DNA of 64,000 nt, taken from contig MU385748.1 of assembly GCA_022497155.1 (NCBI GenBank), positions 186,001 to 250,000 of the forward strand, written 5' to 3'. A program made the translations under genes and the position numbers. This document shows positions 32,095 through 43,598 of the stretch, piece after piece. Numbering within the stretch: position 1 is the stretch's first letter; every line of letters starts with the position of its first letter. This DNA is from Whalleya microplaca (lineage: Eukaryota > Ascomycota > Sordariomycetes > Xylariales > Xylariaceae). The notes under the pieces are model-generated. The model searched no databases, was not told where the DNA came from, and saw only the letters and a program-made list of their open reading frames with translations.

Positions 32095-33469
32095 GTTTCA
32101 TTCCGCATCCAATTCAACAAGTCGGGAACATTTCAGATCGTTCTGGTATGCACATGTGAAAATACGACGTCAAATACGACGTCGACCTATCTCGGCACCT
32201 CACCTGCATTGGACGTACATATCCTGAAACGAACCCGCACATTCGCATTGGATTCCAGCAACTCGTGTGTCTCCATTCTCTCTGTTCAATCAGGGGATCC
32301 ATCCGCCGGATCCGTGTAATGTGTAAGTCGATCTCTACATTTTTGAACTTTTTGAATGTGTTCTTCTTGCCTTTTGAGAGGTGCTCGTCCTAGGGACATG
32401 CTTGCAGGGTCCTGAGGTGATTGGCGAATCCAATTAAGACCAAGACTCGCGTTAGTCTCCATTGGGCTCAGCCTCTTCTTCATCTTCCTCCCAGGCCTCC
32501 CTACTGGCGTACTACGCCGTACATAACATACTGCCTATGTACGCACATAGATAGCTTTGTGCTGTTCGAGCCTCCATTGGATAGGAGCGGGTTGCTGCTG
32601 TAACTACTGGATAGGGGTCGAAAGCGGGCGACTATTCTGCGTGTGTGTGTATATGTGTATGTGTGTGATGAGTGGCTAACCATTTTCCCACGATAACAGT
32701 CTACCTGACCTGCCTACGTACTATATATCCTTCGAGTACATACAAGGTTATATATTTAATTTGGCGGCAGCACGCATAACGCAGTACACATATCCAACAC
32801 ACAAGAACACACAGACTTTCCGATCCAGGTCATCCACGCGACATACCTGTCTACCTAAAATAATAAGCGATACCGTTGTCGTGCAACTATCGTCCCAGCT
32901 GCCCAAACAATAAAAGTAATAATAACGATCTGTTGCCCGATATCTCCACGCTGACCGAGCCATTTTTCTTTTCTTTCCCCTGAACCGGGGCTGCTGCTCT
33001 AAAAAGCTATACCTATTAACCTACAATACACCACCTACTATCTTCCGTTAAAACCAACATCCGTCGATGCAACCCAGATCAAATCTTTTTTTTTCTTTCG
33101 ATTTTTAGACACTTCCAATCCTCCAACTCCACCCTCAATTTATCCTGCTCCCTCGACACATGCGGCTGGATTTACTATAGTACGTGTACTGTGTGTATGA
33201 AGCTGTCGACCTGCCCTAGTTGTCTAGGTAAGGAGCCTGGTCCTGGCAGTGTTCCACATCTAGAACCTGCAGCCAGCTTGTCTCGGGGATTGACCTACAT
33301 CCTGCATACCGTTCACAGAACCCACCTGGGCACCTAGACGCCGGAATCTCCACGTCTGCATCCTCTCTTCAGCCGTACACCGTTTTCCCGCTCGCTTCTG
33401 CTGCCTGCAGCAAGCAGAGACGTAAGACGATCCAGCCGGCATTAGCCAAAACGTTTCCTGCCCGAACAT

Positions 33470-36166
33470 TTGACCGCCAGTGTTGCCGAGCCTCGCTCCT
33501 TGCGTCCGCCTGCTATGGATTACGCCGCGACATCTAAATCCTCCACCGGCCAGGTGCCCCCTATTCCCCGCCAAAGCCGCCAACAATCCCGGCGAAAGGT
33601 CATCGACCCTTCCATGCACCTGCACCTGCGCGACGATGACAAAGAACGCGTCCCCATTCCTCCAGCCTCCCCAGAAGTCATTTCATCCTTGATCACCAGC
33701 CTTTCCGTTATATCGAAACCGGCAAATAAGCATTTCGAAGGCCAGAGCTTGTCCTTGCCCGGATCGCCAGGAGACGGCAGCTTTGGTGTCGAGTACGGTT
33801 CTTTCTTACAACCTAAGAAGCTTGACCGACTACAGGAGGAAGAAGTCGATCTCGACGAATTGGCTGCGAGCCCCCCGGTTATACGAACAGCGAAACCGCC
33901 CTCCGGCTTTTCCCCATTGACTGCCCCGAAATCTCCTCGCCGCGAGTCTTCGGGGGGACTGAAGTCCCTCCTGCGCAGCTCGTCGAGACCGTCGTCGAAA
34001 GGCTCGGCCTCGTCGCATGATGATACCCGTAGTATCGGTAATCTATCGATCGAACGTGGACTGCCGCCGACTCCAGAATTGCATACACAACGTTCACATG
34101 ACAGCTGGGGGAAAAAGCGAAGTCAGAAGGGTTTGATGTACATGAGCTCCAAAGAGCGGCTACGTGCTAGCGAATCGGAGAAGAAACGCACCAGTTCTGG
34201 CAGTGTCATTTCTAATAGCATATCCCCGAAACCTGATTCGTGCCTCGCCGAGACCCCAATTAGTGAGGAGCCAGGTGATTCACCGATAAAAGGACCAATG
34301 CCGGACCGAAGCACTTCCCTCGACCCCAACAACTTTCAACGGCCCGTCCCTGCGCGCGACTCCTCTCTACGGAAGTCAGGAACTAGTACGAAAAGATCGT
34401 CGCACAGGTCGTCGCGGTCAAAGAGAGACAATGAAGGCGGGTTCAGCGACACCATCCCAGAAGGCACCGAGCATAGTCGGTCGCGTGACGATTCTGCACC
34501 CCGGCGACGACATGCAAGCCGTCCCAACTCAGACTTCGACCCTCGGAGAAAAAAGGATGACGTTCATCTGCCGGAAATGCCGCACTCTGCTAGGCTAAGC
34601 GCTCCTACGAGGAAGAGCCAGGGGCAACATGTTCATCAGCGCTCGAGATCGTATTCCGACGGGAACGACATGGAGGACGGCGCCCCCTTCCCATCGATAC
34701 ATCAGGGGAGGAGACGTAGTGCTCATAGCAGTGACCGGAGGAAGTCGGGGCGCACTACTCCCGAGCCGGGCGACACACTTCGCCCTAAGCGAAGTAGTTC
34801 ACGGCTGAAGCGCCTTTCGGCGGGGCCAAAGAGCCCTGACCTAAGTGATAGGAAAAGGGAGTCTGTCACCCCGGAACCTACGGTTGGATATGAGCGACCT
34901 AGAAGCGCCGACTCTATTGACGATGCCGTCGAGTCCTATCTATGTTCGCCTAGGCTTTCACAAAAGATTCGACATCCTCAGACTGGCAGGGTTATATCGT
35001 TCTCAGAGGTCGGCGATTCGGATGGCTCAGCAGTATTCTGCTGCGTAGGAATGGGGTTGACAAGATACATCACTGCATTCTACGACGAGCTGGCATTGAC
35101 ACTCAAGTTACGGCTTATCACTCCAGATCGACCCGGTGTAGGCGATAGCGAGGCGTATGGTGACGGAACTGCGACACCACTCAGCTGGCCTGGTATGTCA
35201 ATTCTCCTTATGGTTTGAAAAGTTGACTAACAATGTACAGACGATGTCTATGCGATTTGCCAGACCCTCAAGATTACCAAGTTCTCTATCCTGGCGCATT
35301 CCGCAGGGGCAATTTATGCTCTCGCTACTGCACTACGGATGCCTCAGCACATACGTGGTCGTATTCACCTTCTAGCTCCATGGATTCCACCATCACAGAT
35401 GAGTGTCTTCGGTACATCGCAAGCGATGCCTCCTACCAATGCGATCCCTACATCCCAGCGGATTCTTCGAGCTTTGCCAACCCCTTTTCTGAAGGCTGCA
35501 AATAGCTCATTTATGTCAGCTACCAGCAGTTCTATCACCAGCTCCCTGCCGAAGAATAATCCACGTCGTGGCAAGCGGAGGTCTGCTGTTCCGGCGGCTG
35601 GGCAAAACAATCGCGCACTAGGCATGGACAAGGAGAATCTATCTCAAGAAAACGGGGATGGGAAGTTGCTTTCTCCCGTAGCCGCCGAGAACATGGATCA
35701 GTATCGTCCAGGCGACAACGAGTTCAATTCGCAGAATGCTGTCCTGGCCGCTGCTGCTGATGCCATAGCAGACAAAGAAAGGCAGATGACGTACGACACA
35801 CGTCTCACACACGCGATCTGGGACCTGGCGACAACTGGGGCTAATCCTGCGGTCGATCTGCTAGTCTGTCTCGAGCGAAGACACACAATCGGTTTCCGTT
35901 ATGTAGATATTACCCGTCCAGTTGTCATCCACCACGGCAGCAGGGACACCCGTGTTCCTGTCGAGAATGCAAAGTGGCTTGGTAAGACCATGCGCCGGTG
36001 CGAGGTTCGCGTGCTGGAGGCTGAAGGACATGGGCTCATGGCTAGCGCCACGGTGATGGGCTCTGTATTAATGGAAATCAGTAAAGAGTGGGAAGACTGG
36101 ATAATGCTCACCCACTCAAGCAACAGGCGAAACGAAGAGCGAGGCAGAAGCGTGCGAGCACGATAA
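33470..36166 (+). CDS. alpha/beta-hydrolase with a long disordered N-terminal region
   Basis: Exons 33470-35192 and 35241-36166, intron 48 bp (GTATGT...CTAAC...CAG); the join keeps frame and gives 882 residues. Residues 1-500 are Ser/Arg/Pro-rich and disordered with many basic-S-S motifs, likely phosphorylated. The hydrolase domain starts near residue 510 with the beta strand RVISFSEVGD. RLITPDRPGVGDS fits the canonical strand and loop. The nucleophile elbow AHSAG places Ser595, and the acid Asp810 (HHGSRDTRVP) and His838 (EGHG) complete the triad. An insert of ~150 residues lies between nucleophile and acid and forms the lid. The substrate (ester or lipid) is unknown. An ATG at residue 16 is an alternative start. 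The intron splits the domain just before the nucleophile strand. Confidence 0.85.
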
Positions 36167-38245
36167 GAAAGGAAGTGCAGTCATAGATAGCTCGCCACGG
36201 AACGCGAGTTATTTCCGGCGAGGAAAAACATCACGCTACTAAACTAAAAAGGAATTATACCCGGCTATAGGATGGGGTTTCCGGGTTATACGGGTTTGTT
36301 CTACTAGGAACCTAATGGTCACGGGAAGAAAAAAAGAAATAAGATACAAGAGGGAATAACTCGCTTTTTTACTGTGTTATATATACAAGTAACGACAAGC
36401 TTGGCTGGATTGCTTGTCCTCTTCGCCAGGCTCATATGGAAGAAGTTTCTTGTGATAGGAATCGCTGGGCATTCTCGAATCATGCACCCAAAAATGAGGT
36501 GGATATACTATATAAACTAATCGAGGCCAACAAGGGCTTCGCCGAATACTGTATAGTACGTAATGTTTAACCAAGATCTTCTTTATTGCTGCCTTGCTGC
36601 TGTTCAGTTCTACTTATGAAGTCTCGTTGCTTGGGGCTTTATATTGTCTATGGAGACTGCCGAAGATGTGACTGAGAGTTCATCGTGAACATGAATTTGA
36701 ATACTTTGTATGATGTTTAGTCTAAGCAACGGTGACTTCCGATCCAAGTACACAATCTGTTATATAGGAGGGTTTCTAGGCAGAAACATAGAAATCGAGT
36801 AACAAGGTAAAGACGTCTAATACACGAGACGAAGACGACAACGAGGAGGTCGGGTGGACTCTACCTAAGCTGGCCGTCTGCCCTAAGCAAGTACCTGGGT
36901 GTTCCCACAAAGGGGGTTAAAGAAGTCCCAAGACTGCTTTTACAGGCTGCTTTTACCAGCCTTAGCAGAGCTGGGATGGCTGGCTGGCTGCATTACGACG
37001 AGGACAGAGACCAAGAGCCACTACTGTAGCTCGATGACTTATTCCCAGCCCAAGACTAGCTCGATGGGAACTCCTGGGAAGGATGGCTTGGAAGATGAGA
37101 AGGTCTCACATGCCGTTCCCATAGCAATGATGTAAGTGAAATATGAGAGCGGATAATATGACTTATGCGTTTCCTCGAAGTGAGCCTTTTAACAAGTTCG
37201 AATTGTTAATCTGAACCGTGGGCAGCACAGAGATCGACATGTGATATCTCGAGGACATCCACAGGCAAAACAATGTCCCTAAATCTCATAAGTGCTCTGA
37301 AGTGGTCTCCTGTTTTTATAGAGTAACTGTCTTGGGTGGTGCGGTACTGCCTCGACTTCAAGAGGGTTGAACTGCAAGCTATGTACATTATCATCATCAC
37401 ATGTCACTCCTAATGGCCCATTCCACCAATTGGATGCCATCCTCACACAAGTTCTGCAGGAGTTAGCCCATATACTCTATTTGAAGAAAATGAAGGTAAA
37501 ACGCCAATGAGGTATTTCTAAATCAAACTGTCTGCTTTTCGACTATTGTCTTACTACATTTCCCCGAATATCCTAGTCATGGTTAGTATTTTCTTTGTGA
37601 AAAGTTAAATTAACGACTGAGTTGCTAACCCTCCCTGCTCGAGTTGATAGTGGGAAGAAGAGCATAGGTGCTCTCGTGCTGTCTAAAGTGGGCAAATACT
37701 TTCAGGGTCCTAAATCCCCGAGCTCCCACCCAACCATAAGTGAAATCTGTAGTGGCGGATTTCATAACCATTGGACAAGCAACCGAGCAAGACTGACTTT
37801 TGTGAAAACATCGAGACTATTGTCCTATGTGCGGGATGAACTAGTGGGTTTTGCTAGTGAGATAACATCATGCTTGCAACTTTGTGTAGATTAGGACATT
37901 CATTTATGATAACTTAAATTCGAAAGAATCGGTGATCTGTCCGGGGAATGTCAAGTGAACATCGATATCTTGACTAATACCTTGTGAAATAACTGCTTGG
38001 CGGAACCCCTGTCTATCCAAGCAGCGAAACAAGTAAAACTCAAACTCGAGCAAGTGTTTTGTACGGGTTATAACCTCAGACCGGTCAGTCAATATATTGA
38101 CTGTCAAGAATAACGGCCACGTGGCTCATACTTTTGTGGCTGTTTCCACATTAGCTTCTACTAGATGTGCACCCCTTTTTTCCTGCATCGCTTTCCCCTA
38201 TCTTCTACTTCAACCAACATTTTTCATGCTAGAGTCAGCGCAGCC
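36167..38245. other. gene-poor stretch of about 2.1 kb
   Basis: 3' flanks of the hydrolase gene and of the GST gene, which converge. Short frames at 36899-37135 and 37622-37894 show no coding features. No repeat or gene is supportable. Confidence 0.45.
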
Positions 38246-38553
38246 CTACACTTTCGAAGCATCAAAAGTCCAATCCTCGGTGAACTGGCTATATTCCACG
38301 TCAGGATTTCCACGAAAAATATCTTCATACTTCTCAGCCCTAGTCCAGGGCTCCCGAGCCTGCCGAAAGTACTCCCGCCCCTGCGCCTTCATGACCGGGT
38401 GCTCCCACATCTTGGCCACCCACCTCAGCCCGTCCTCGCTGATCCCCGTCATCGGGAGCCCGTAGCTGCGGAAGCGCTGCCATCAAATTCGTCAGCAACA
38501 ACCACAATAACAACAACAACACATCCCCGATCTCATCTCAGCCCCGGAATACA

Positions 38554-38594
<41 letters not shown>

Positions 38595-39210
38595 CATACC
38601 CAAAGCACAGGCCAGAAAAACGCATCCGCAATACTAAACCCCCCAAACAAAAACCCCCCATCCTCCTCCCCCAGCTCCCGCAACCTCTCCCGCGTCCCCG
38701 CGCGCGCAGCGCTCCACAGCTCGACCAACTGCCGACTCTCGCGCGCCGCCGCATCGCTGACGGGGACCGCGCCCGTGTACCGCGCCACGTAGCTACTGTG
38801 GTACGTGTCCCGCAGCGCGCCGAAGCCCGCGTGCATCTGCGCGGCGGCCGCGCGCGCGCGAGCGCGGAGCTTGGCGTCCGCTGGCCAGAGACCCAGGGCC
38901 GGGTGGCGCTCCGCGAGGTACTCGCTGATGGCGAGGGAGTCCGCGATTAGGAAGTCCGGGTCCGAGGGGTCTGGCTGGAGGATGGGGAGGAGACCACTGG
39001 GGCTGAGATGTAGGGGAGGTGGCCGGGAAAGGCTGTAGGTTTGGAGCGTGTGTGGGATGGCGAAGTAGGCCAGGATGAGGGAGACGCGGGCGCCCCAGCC
39101 TGTGGATCGTGAGGACGGGTTAGTAGCTGTGGGATGTGGTAAGACGTACCGGAGTAACGTGTGGCGTACACGTAGAGCGTGTAGCTTGGGCTGTCCTTGG
39201 TGTCTGCCAT
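38246..39210 (-). CDS. glutathione S-transferase-like protein
   Basis: Three exons: 39210-39150, 39099-38600 and 38476-38246, joined in frame to 263 residues. Introns are 50 bp and 123 bp. The N-terminal thioredoxin-like half begins YTLYVYATRYSGWGARVSL, where a Ser in the first helix is the likely catalytic residue; GLLPILQ then DSLAISEYLAERHP give the cis-Pro and the glutathione gamma-Glu contact (D-S) of cytosolic GSTs. The C-terminal half is all-helical with GGFSIADAFFWPVLW, the conserved N-cap/hydrophobic staple helix of the fold. Cytosolic GSTs conjugate glutathione to electrophiles or isomerise dienoic acids. Subclass and substrate are unknown. The second intron carries a CA microsatellite. 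Confidence 0.85.
38555..38588. repeat. (CA)17 microsatellite inside a GST intron
   Basis: Seventeen CA units on the plus strand, so GT on the coding strand, starting about 12 nt after the 5' splice site of GST intron 2 (38477-38599). Length variation here would change intron size only. Confidence 0.92.
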
Positions 39211-40478
39211 TGTATGATATAACTAACCTAGATGATGAAGTAATCAATGCCTTTTGAGAGCAATTTACCTAGATCAGAGACTTATAGCAAAGTGAGTGTT
39301 TACATGTGAAAGTGACTCATCACGATTTCTATCAACCCCTAGCTATGGGGCATTTAGGTAAGTGACAAGCGTGCTGACGCCATTCCGAAAGAGAATGGAA
39401 GTCTGCATACTGCGCTCCATAGAACTTAGCACTCAGTGTCGGTTCCCGAAACCTACCTGCGGTCATGGTCAATGATGAGTTATCAGAGAGAAGCAAAAAA
39501 CAACACGAGACTACGAAGCTGTTTATAGAAAGAAGTGTAAACCATCAATCTGCGAAGTGGTCTTCTGCCTCAACATATAGATACTTCGAGAGACCGACTT
39601 GGATGATGTCTGGTCTACAATAGTAGGAGTAGGAATGCATACAACTTGATTAGAGCTTTAGAACATAAAAGAATCTGCACCCAGTTGTCAGGACAAAAAT
39701 TATTGAAGGAATTATATCAGTTCCATTATCACTAGAACATTCTTAGGAGTTCCAGCCAAAGCTGTAATCGTTATGATCGTTCTCAATCGTAAACTGTATA
39801 GTCTCCAATTGTGTGCTCACAAAGTCTTCGGGTTCAGAGTGTAATGATTGAAGTATTATGCTACTGAGGACATGAAATAGACCTAATGCTACCTCATACT
39901 ACTCAGAACACCACGAAGGTCTATTCACGTCTTGGGAAAGGGTTTGGTTGAACACTGAAGATCGATTGAAGATCGGGTAAACTGTGGGGTAGCGTGTACT
40001 ACATACGTGCATATTGTGTAAGTGCATGTACACATGCACGTGACTCCAGCGCTAAGGCAGGTTGGCTCCGGCTCGACTCTGGGGGGATTCGAAGTGGAAA
40101 TTTTACGTTTTACGGATTACGAGACGCGCTGCGACGGGACAAACGAGTTGTCGAAGCTCTTGAACGCAAGTCGCAAAAACACCCGCAAAAACACCCTGTG
40201 CTTTATACCAAGCCAGCCTGTCTACGACATTCCAACCGCCCAACACCACGAGGAAGGACTCAATTTGCCTGCTGATTGCAAATTCCATTGCATTCATTCA
40301 TCAGGAGGAGCATCATAAACGCCACGTGCGTTTTTCAAAAGCTCTACCTCCTACCTTATACCTCCTCTCCCTTCCGTACTCTCAGCTTGATCATCAAGCC
40401 TTGTTGTTTCGGCGCGCGCTGAATCTCACCATCACCACCGTAAGATGACATAAACAATTCGGCTGCAGCACATACATC
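39211..40478. other. intergenic stretch between divergent GST and SNF5-family genes
   Basis: A shared upstream region for two divergently transcribed genes. It contains a near-palindrome GTGCATGTACACATGCAC (about 40020-40040) and a direct duplication of CGCAAAAACACC near 40172-40195, both possible protein-binding sites. No gene is seen. Confidence 0.5.
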
Positions 40479-42289
40479 ATGGACCCTCGAAACAGTCCTC
40501 AGGCATTCCTGTCCTCCTACGCGCCGCGACTGCGCACCTACAACAACTCCCTCCTTACCCCTGTCGTCCACTCCGCTGCGCCCGTCGGTCCTCTATCGCG
40601 AACTACGAAACGCGGCACTACTGTTATTAACTATGCCGAGGATGGCTATGATTACGACGATGACGACGACGACGATTCCCGAAGACGTCCTACGGGTCTG
40701 CGTAGCCTAAGGCGGGAGGATAGTACCTCTCGGGCAGACCCCAGCGACAAGGTTGGGAAGGAGACGAACGCCCCCGTACATGTCCAGGGCATATGGCGAG
40801 AATGGATGCTGAAGACTAGGAACCGATCCGATCTCAACAATCAGGCCCAGGCTGCGATGCCCGTCACCCTCATCCCCATCCGCATTGACGTCGATATCCT
40901 CCCCTTCATGCCGGGGCCGCCCTACCAGCTCCCTCGGGGCGTCACCCAGTCCCCGGCACACATGGACCCGTCATTGTATAAACATGGGGAGATGACCGTG
41001 CCTTACAAGCTAAGGGATATCTTCTTATGGAACTTGCACGAGACACTTATCACCACCGATCAGTTCGCCCAAAGTCTGGTCCAGGACCTTGATCTTCCTA
41101 ACCAATCTTCCATTGCTGCCGAGATCAGCAAACAAATCAGAACCCAGCTCGAAGAATATGCCGGTGTCGCGCTTCATCCCCTCTTCCACTCCGAGGACAA
41201 GGTGACCACAAACGGTGTTGCGCCCATACCTTACTCGACAGCCCGTGATACCCCTGCCACGCCTGCTACGCCTCCCCGTAACTTCTCGCGCGGCCCCGAT
41301 ACCCCTTTACTAAATGGCCTCGATACGCCCTCTAAAGTCCCAGCGTCGCAGATCCCTAAAGTGACAGCCAGCGCGTCGCCAATACCTGCAGACTCCGACG
41401 ACTTTAACCCAGACGACACCTACCGATGCGTCATCCACCTCAACGTAAACCTTTCCTCCCACCTTTACACCGATAAATTCGAGTGGTCGCTACTGCATCC
41501 TCCTGGTACGGCCGAGGCCTTTGCCAAGGTCACTTGTGCCGACTTGGGTCTTGCGGGTGAGTGGGTGCCCGCCTTGACGCACGCGATCTATGAGGCCGTG
41601 TTGCGCTTAAAGAAGGAAGCTTGCGAGGCAGGAGGGCTTGTAGCTGGATGGGGCACGCTGGGCTCCGAATTCCCTAATGATGCGGCCCATGGTGCGGACG
41701 CCGGTTGGCGATACGACCCCGAACATCTTGCAGATGAATGGGAGCCCAAGATCGAGTCTCTCTCCAAGGAAGAGATAGAGAAACGAGAAATCGACCGTGA
41801 ACGACAGGTCCGACGTCTCCGCCGAGAAACAGCCAGGTTCAGTAGTAATGCGGGTATGATTGGCGGCACGCCGCTGGGTGGAAGTTTTGGCCTAGGTGGC
41901 GAAATTGAAGAGGAACGAATGGGACGCGGAGAGCGATCGAAGAAGAAGCGGCGATTCCGGAGTTTGAGTCCGCTTGGCAGGTCTGGCACGCCGGGCGGTA
42001 GAGGCACCCCCGATGTTGGATATGGAGGAGGTGGCGGTGGATCACTAAACGATCAAGAGAGACTCAGTTGGCGTTGCACCCATTGCCGTGTCTGGGGCAC
42101 AACTGTTTGGGCAGTCAGAGACGGACCATGGGGCCCAAGGGTAAGCGGCATGCGTACGCCAAGATATATGATGTTAGCTAATCATTTGTCTAGTCTCTCT
42201 GCGCTAACTGCGGTCGATTATACGAGCAAACCAAAAAGCTGCCTCGGTGGACCAAGAATCTGCACTTGCCCGACCCGCGTCCATATTAG
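40479..42289 (+). CDS. SNF5/SFH1-family subunit of a SWI/SNF-type chromatin remodelling complex
   Basis: Exons 40479-42140 and 42194-42289, intron 53 bp, joined in frame to 585 residues. SNF5-family proteins are core nuclear subunits of SWI/SNF or RSC complexes. Features: an N-terminal acidic patch (poly-Asp near residue 60); a first SNF5 repeat with PVTLIPIRIDVDI and LRDIFLWNLHETLITTDQFAQ (about 130-215); a second part with YRCVIHLNVNLSSHLYTDKFEWSL and EWVPALTHAIYEAVLRLKKE (about 310-380); a charged EEIEKREIDRERQVRRLRRE helix. It ends with a GATA-like zinc finger, C-x2-C (WRCTHCRVWG) and, across the intron, LCANCGRLYE. Filamentous-fungal orthologues of the RSC-type Sfh1 have such a finger, so SFH1 is more likely than SNF5, but I cannot prove it. 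The flanking genes are unrelated. Confidence 0.9.
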
Positions 42290-42752
42290 ACACCGTAATA
42301 TTACAGCGGGCTTCCTAACCGGACGGAAATTGAGCAACAGCTTTACGGCGGGCAGCTTGCACCTTAAAACGGCGTTTCTGGACGGGTTTTTGTGGTAAAT
42401 GTACGGAGTTTCAACTCGGCTGGAGTCGTTGGCTAGGGATATACCAATGACAAAATCTGCGCGAAGAGACCGCAGAGGGTAATCTAGACGGGAGAGCTGT
42501 CGCGGAGTTGAGATCAGCTTTTAATAGCTGTGTAGTATTTTTTGTTGACGGCTGCGTCGCTCGCTGGCCCTTGTATACTAGATCTACAGACACAGGCTTC
42601 TTTCGAGTCTGCCCCTGAATCTGGGAATGCCCGATAGATGAGCAACTCAAACAAAGCTAACATTTACACACAAAAACCATACATTCGATCCGTGCTACTA
42701 CTGACTTACACTCGCCCTCACACGTATTCGACCAGTGAGACTAACTTCCAAT
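42290..42752. other. short intergenic stretch between converging genes
   Basis: 3' flanks of the SNF5-family gene and the DUF1295-like gene. No further feature was seen. Confidence 0.55.
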
Positions 42753-43598
42753 CTAGTAAATGCCCGGCACGAGCTTGTACGGAACCTCCTCCTTAAACCG
42801 CGTCCACTGCTCCTTATACCGCTCAGCGCAATAGCCATCCAGGACAACAACAGCCCGCGTCGCGAAATCCCAGCCCTGGAACAGCGCCATCGCGATCCCG
42901 CCGACCCACCCCGTGGCCACCATGCAGTACCCCCCGCGCCACAGCGCGTAGCCGGCGTAATTCGGGTGCCGCACCCACGCCCACAACCCCGTCTTGCACA
43001 CGCGGCCCTCGTTCCCGGGCTTCCGCTTGAACGCGCGCCGCTGCACCTCCGCGCCCGTCTCGATCGCGAGGCCCGCGACGTACAGCCCCGCGCCGACGAG
43101 CATGCTCAGCGGCAGCGTGACCTCCCCCTCGAGCCCCAGCTCCGGGATCGAGAATGGCAGGGGCAGGGTCACGAGAGGGCGCGAGGTCAGACCCGAGCTC
43201 GCGCCCGCGAGGAACAGCAGCGCGTTCGCGCCGTTCACGAGCGTGTTAAACACGGACACGGCGACGGCCGCGGAGGGCGGGAACCGCTCCGCGCCCAGCG
43301 CCAGCAGCCAGTAGATCTGCTTGGCCGCGGCGCCGCCGGCCATGCCCGCGAGGAGCAGGCTGCCGACCCCGGCGCCCGCGGTGTGCGGGATCGTGTTGCA
43401 GATGCCTAGGGAGTTGAGCAGGGAGATCCCCGGGCCCGTGGGCGAGAGGAGAGCGAGTTGCAGGGGGATGTCGAGGGCGCGGAGCCCGAGGAAGGTGAGG
43501 GTTCCGGCGGGCGAGGGGGTTTTGGTGCCGCGGTTGATGAGGTCGAAGGGTTTGGATTTGGGTTGGGGGGGCTTTTTGCCTGGGTCTGGGGTGGACAT
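42753..43598 (-). CDS. DUF1295 / steroid-5-alpha-reductase-ICMT-like membrane protein
   Basis: A 281-residue intronless polytopic membrane protein with about six hydrophobic segments. The C-terminal block LWAWVRHPNYAGYALWRGGY is the hallmark R-H-P-N-Y segment shared by isoprenylcysteine methyltransferases, phospholipid methyltransferases and 5-alpha-reductase-like DUF1295 proteins. It is followed by E-R-Y-K-E-Q-W and a C-terminal VPYKLVPGIY. This fold binds SAM or NAD(P)H and modifies lipids in the ER membrane. Which chemistry applies cannot be told. A Pro-rich N-terminal tail (1-30) precedes TM1. Strongly GC-biased codon use, no introns. Confidence 0.8.
   Translation of the reverse strand: MSTPDPGKKPPQPKSKPFDLINRGTKTPSPAGTLTFLGLRALDIPLQLALLSPTGPGISLLNSLGICNTIPHTAGAGVGSLLLAGMAGGAAAKQIYWLLALGAERFPPSAAVAVSVFNTLVNGANALLFLAGASSGLTSRPLVTLPLPFSIPELGLEGEVTLPLSMLVGAGLYVAGLAIETGAEVQRRAFKRKPGNEGRVCKTGLWAWVRHPNYAGYALWRGGYCMVATGWVGGIAMALFQGWDFATRAVVVLDGYCAERYKEQWTRFKEEVPYKLVPGIY

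Larger units (their letters stand above)
29430..33469. other. gene-poor stretch of about 4 kb
   Basis: The longest gap. A 184-codon plus-strand frame at 29673-30227 shows no domain and is overlapped by other frames. The rest is AT-rich with simple repeats (31651-31669 and 32069-32094). The last 700 bp are CT-rich, as in promoters and leaders of the hydrolase gene that follows. No supportable gene was found. Confidence 0.45.

Noticed and set aside
38165..38950. Plus-strand 261-codon frame over the GST gene
   Set aside because: It runs through the CA repeat and the GST exons in antisense; composition is artefactual.
42735..43409. Plus-strand frame opposite the DUF1295-like gene
   Set aside because: Arg/Pro/His-rich shadow frame caused by high third-position GC in the real minus-strand gene.
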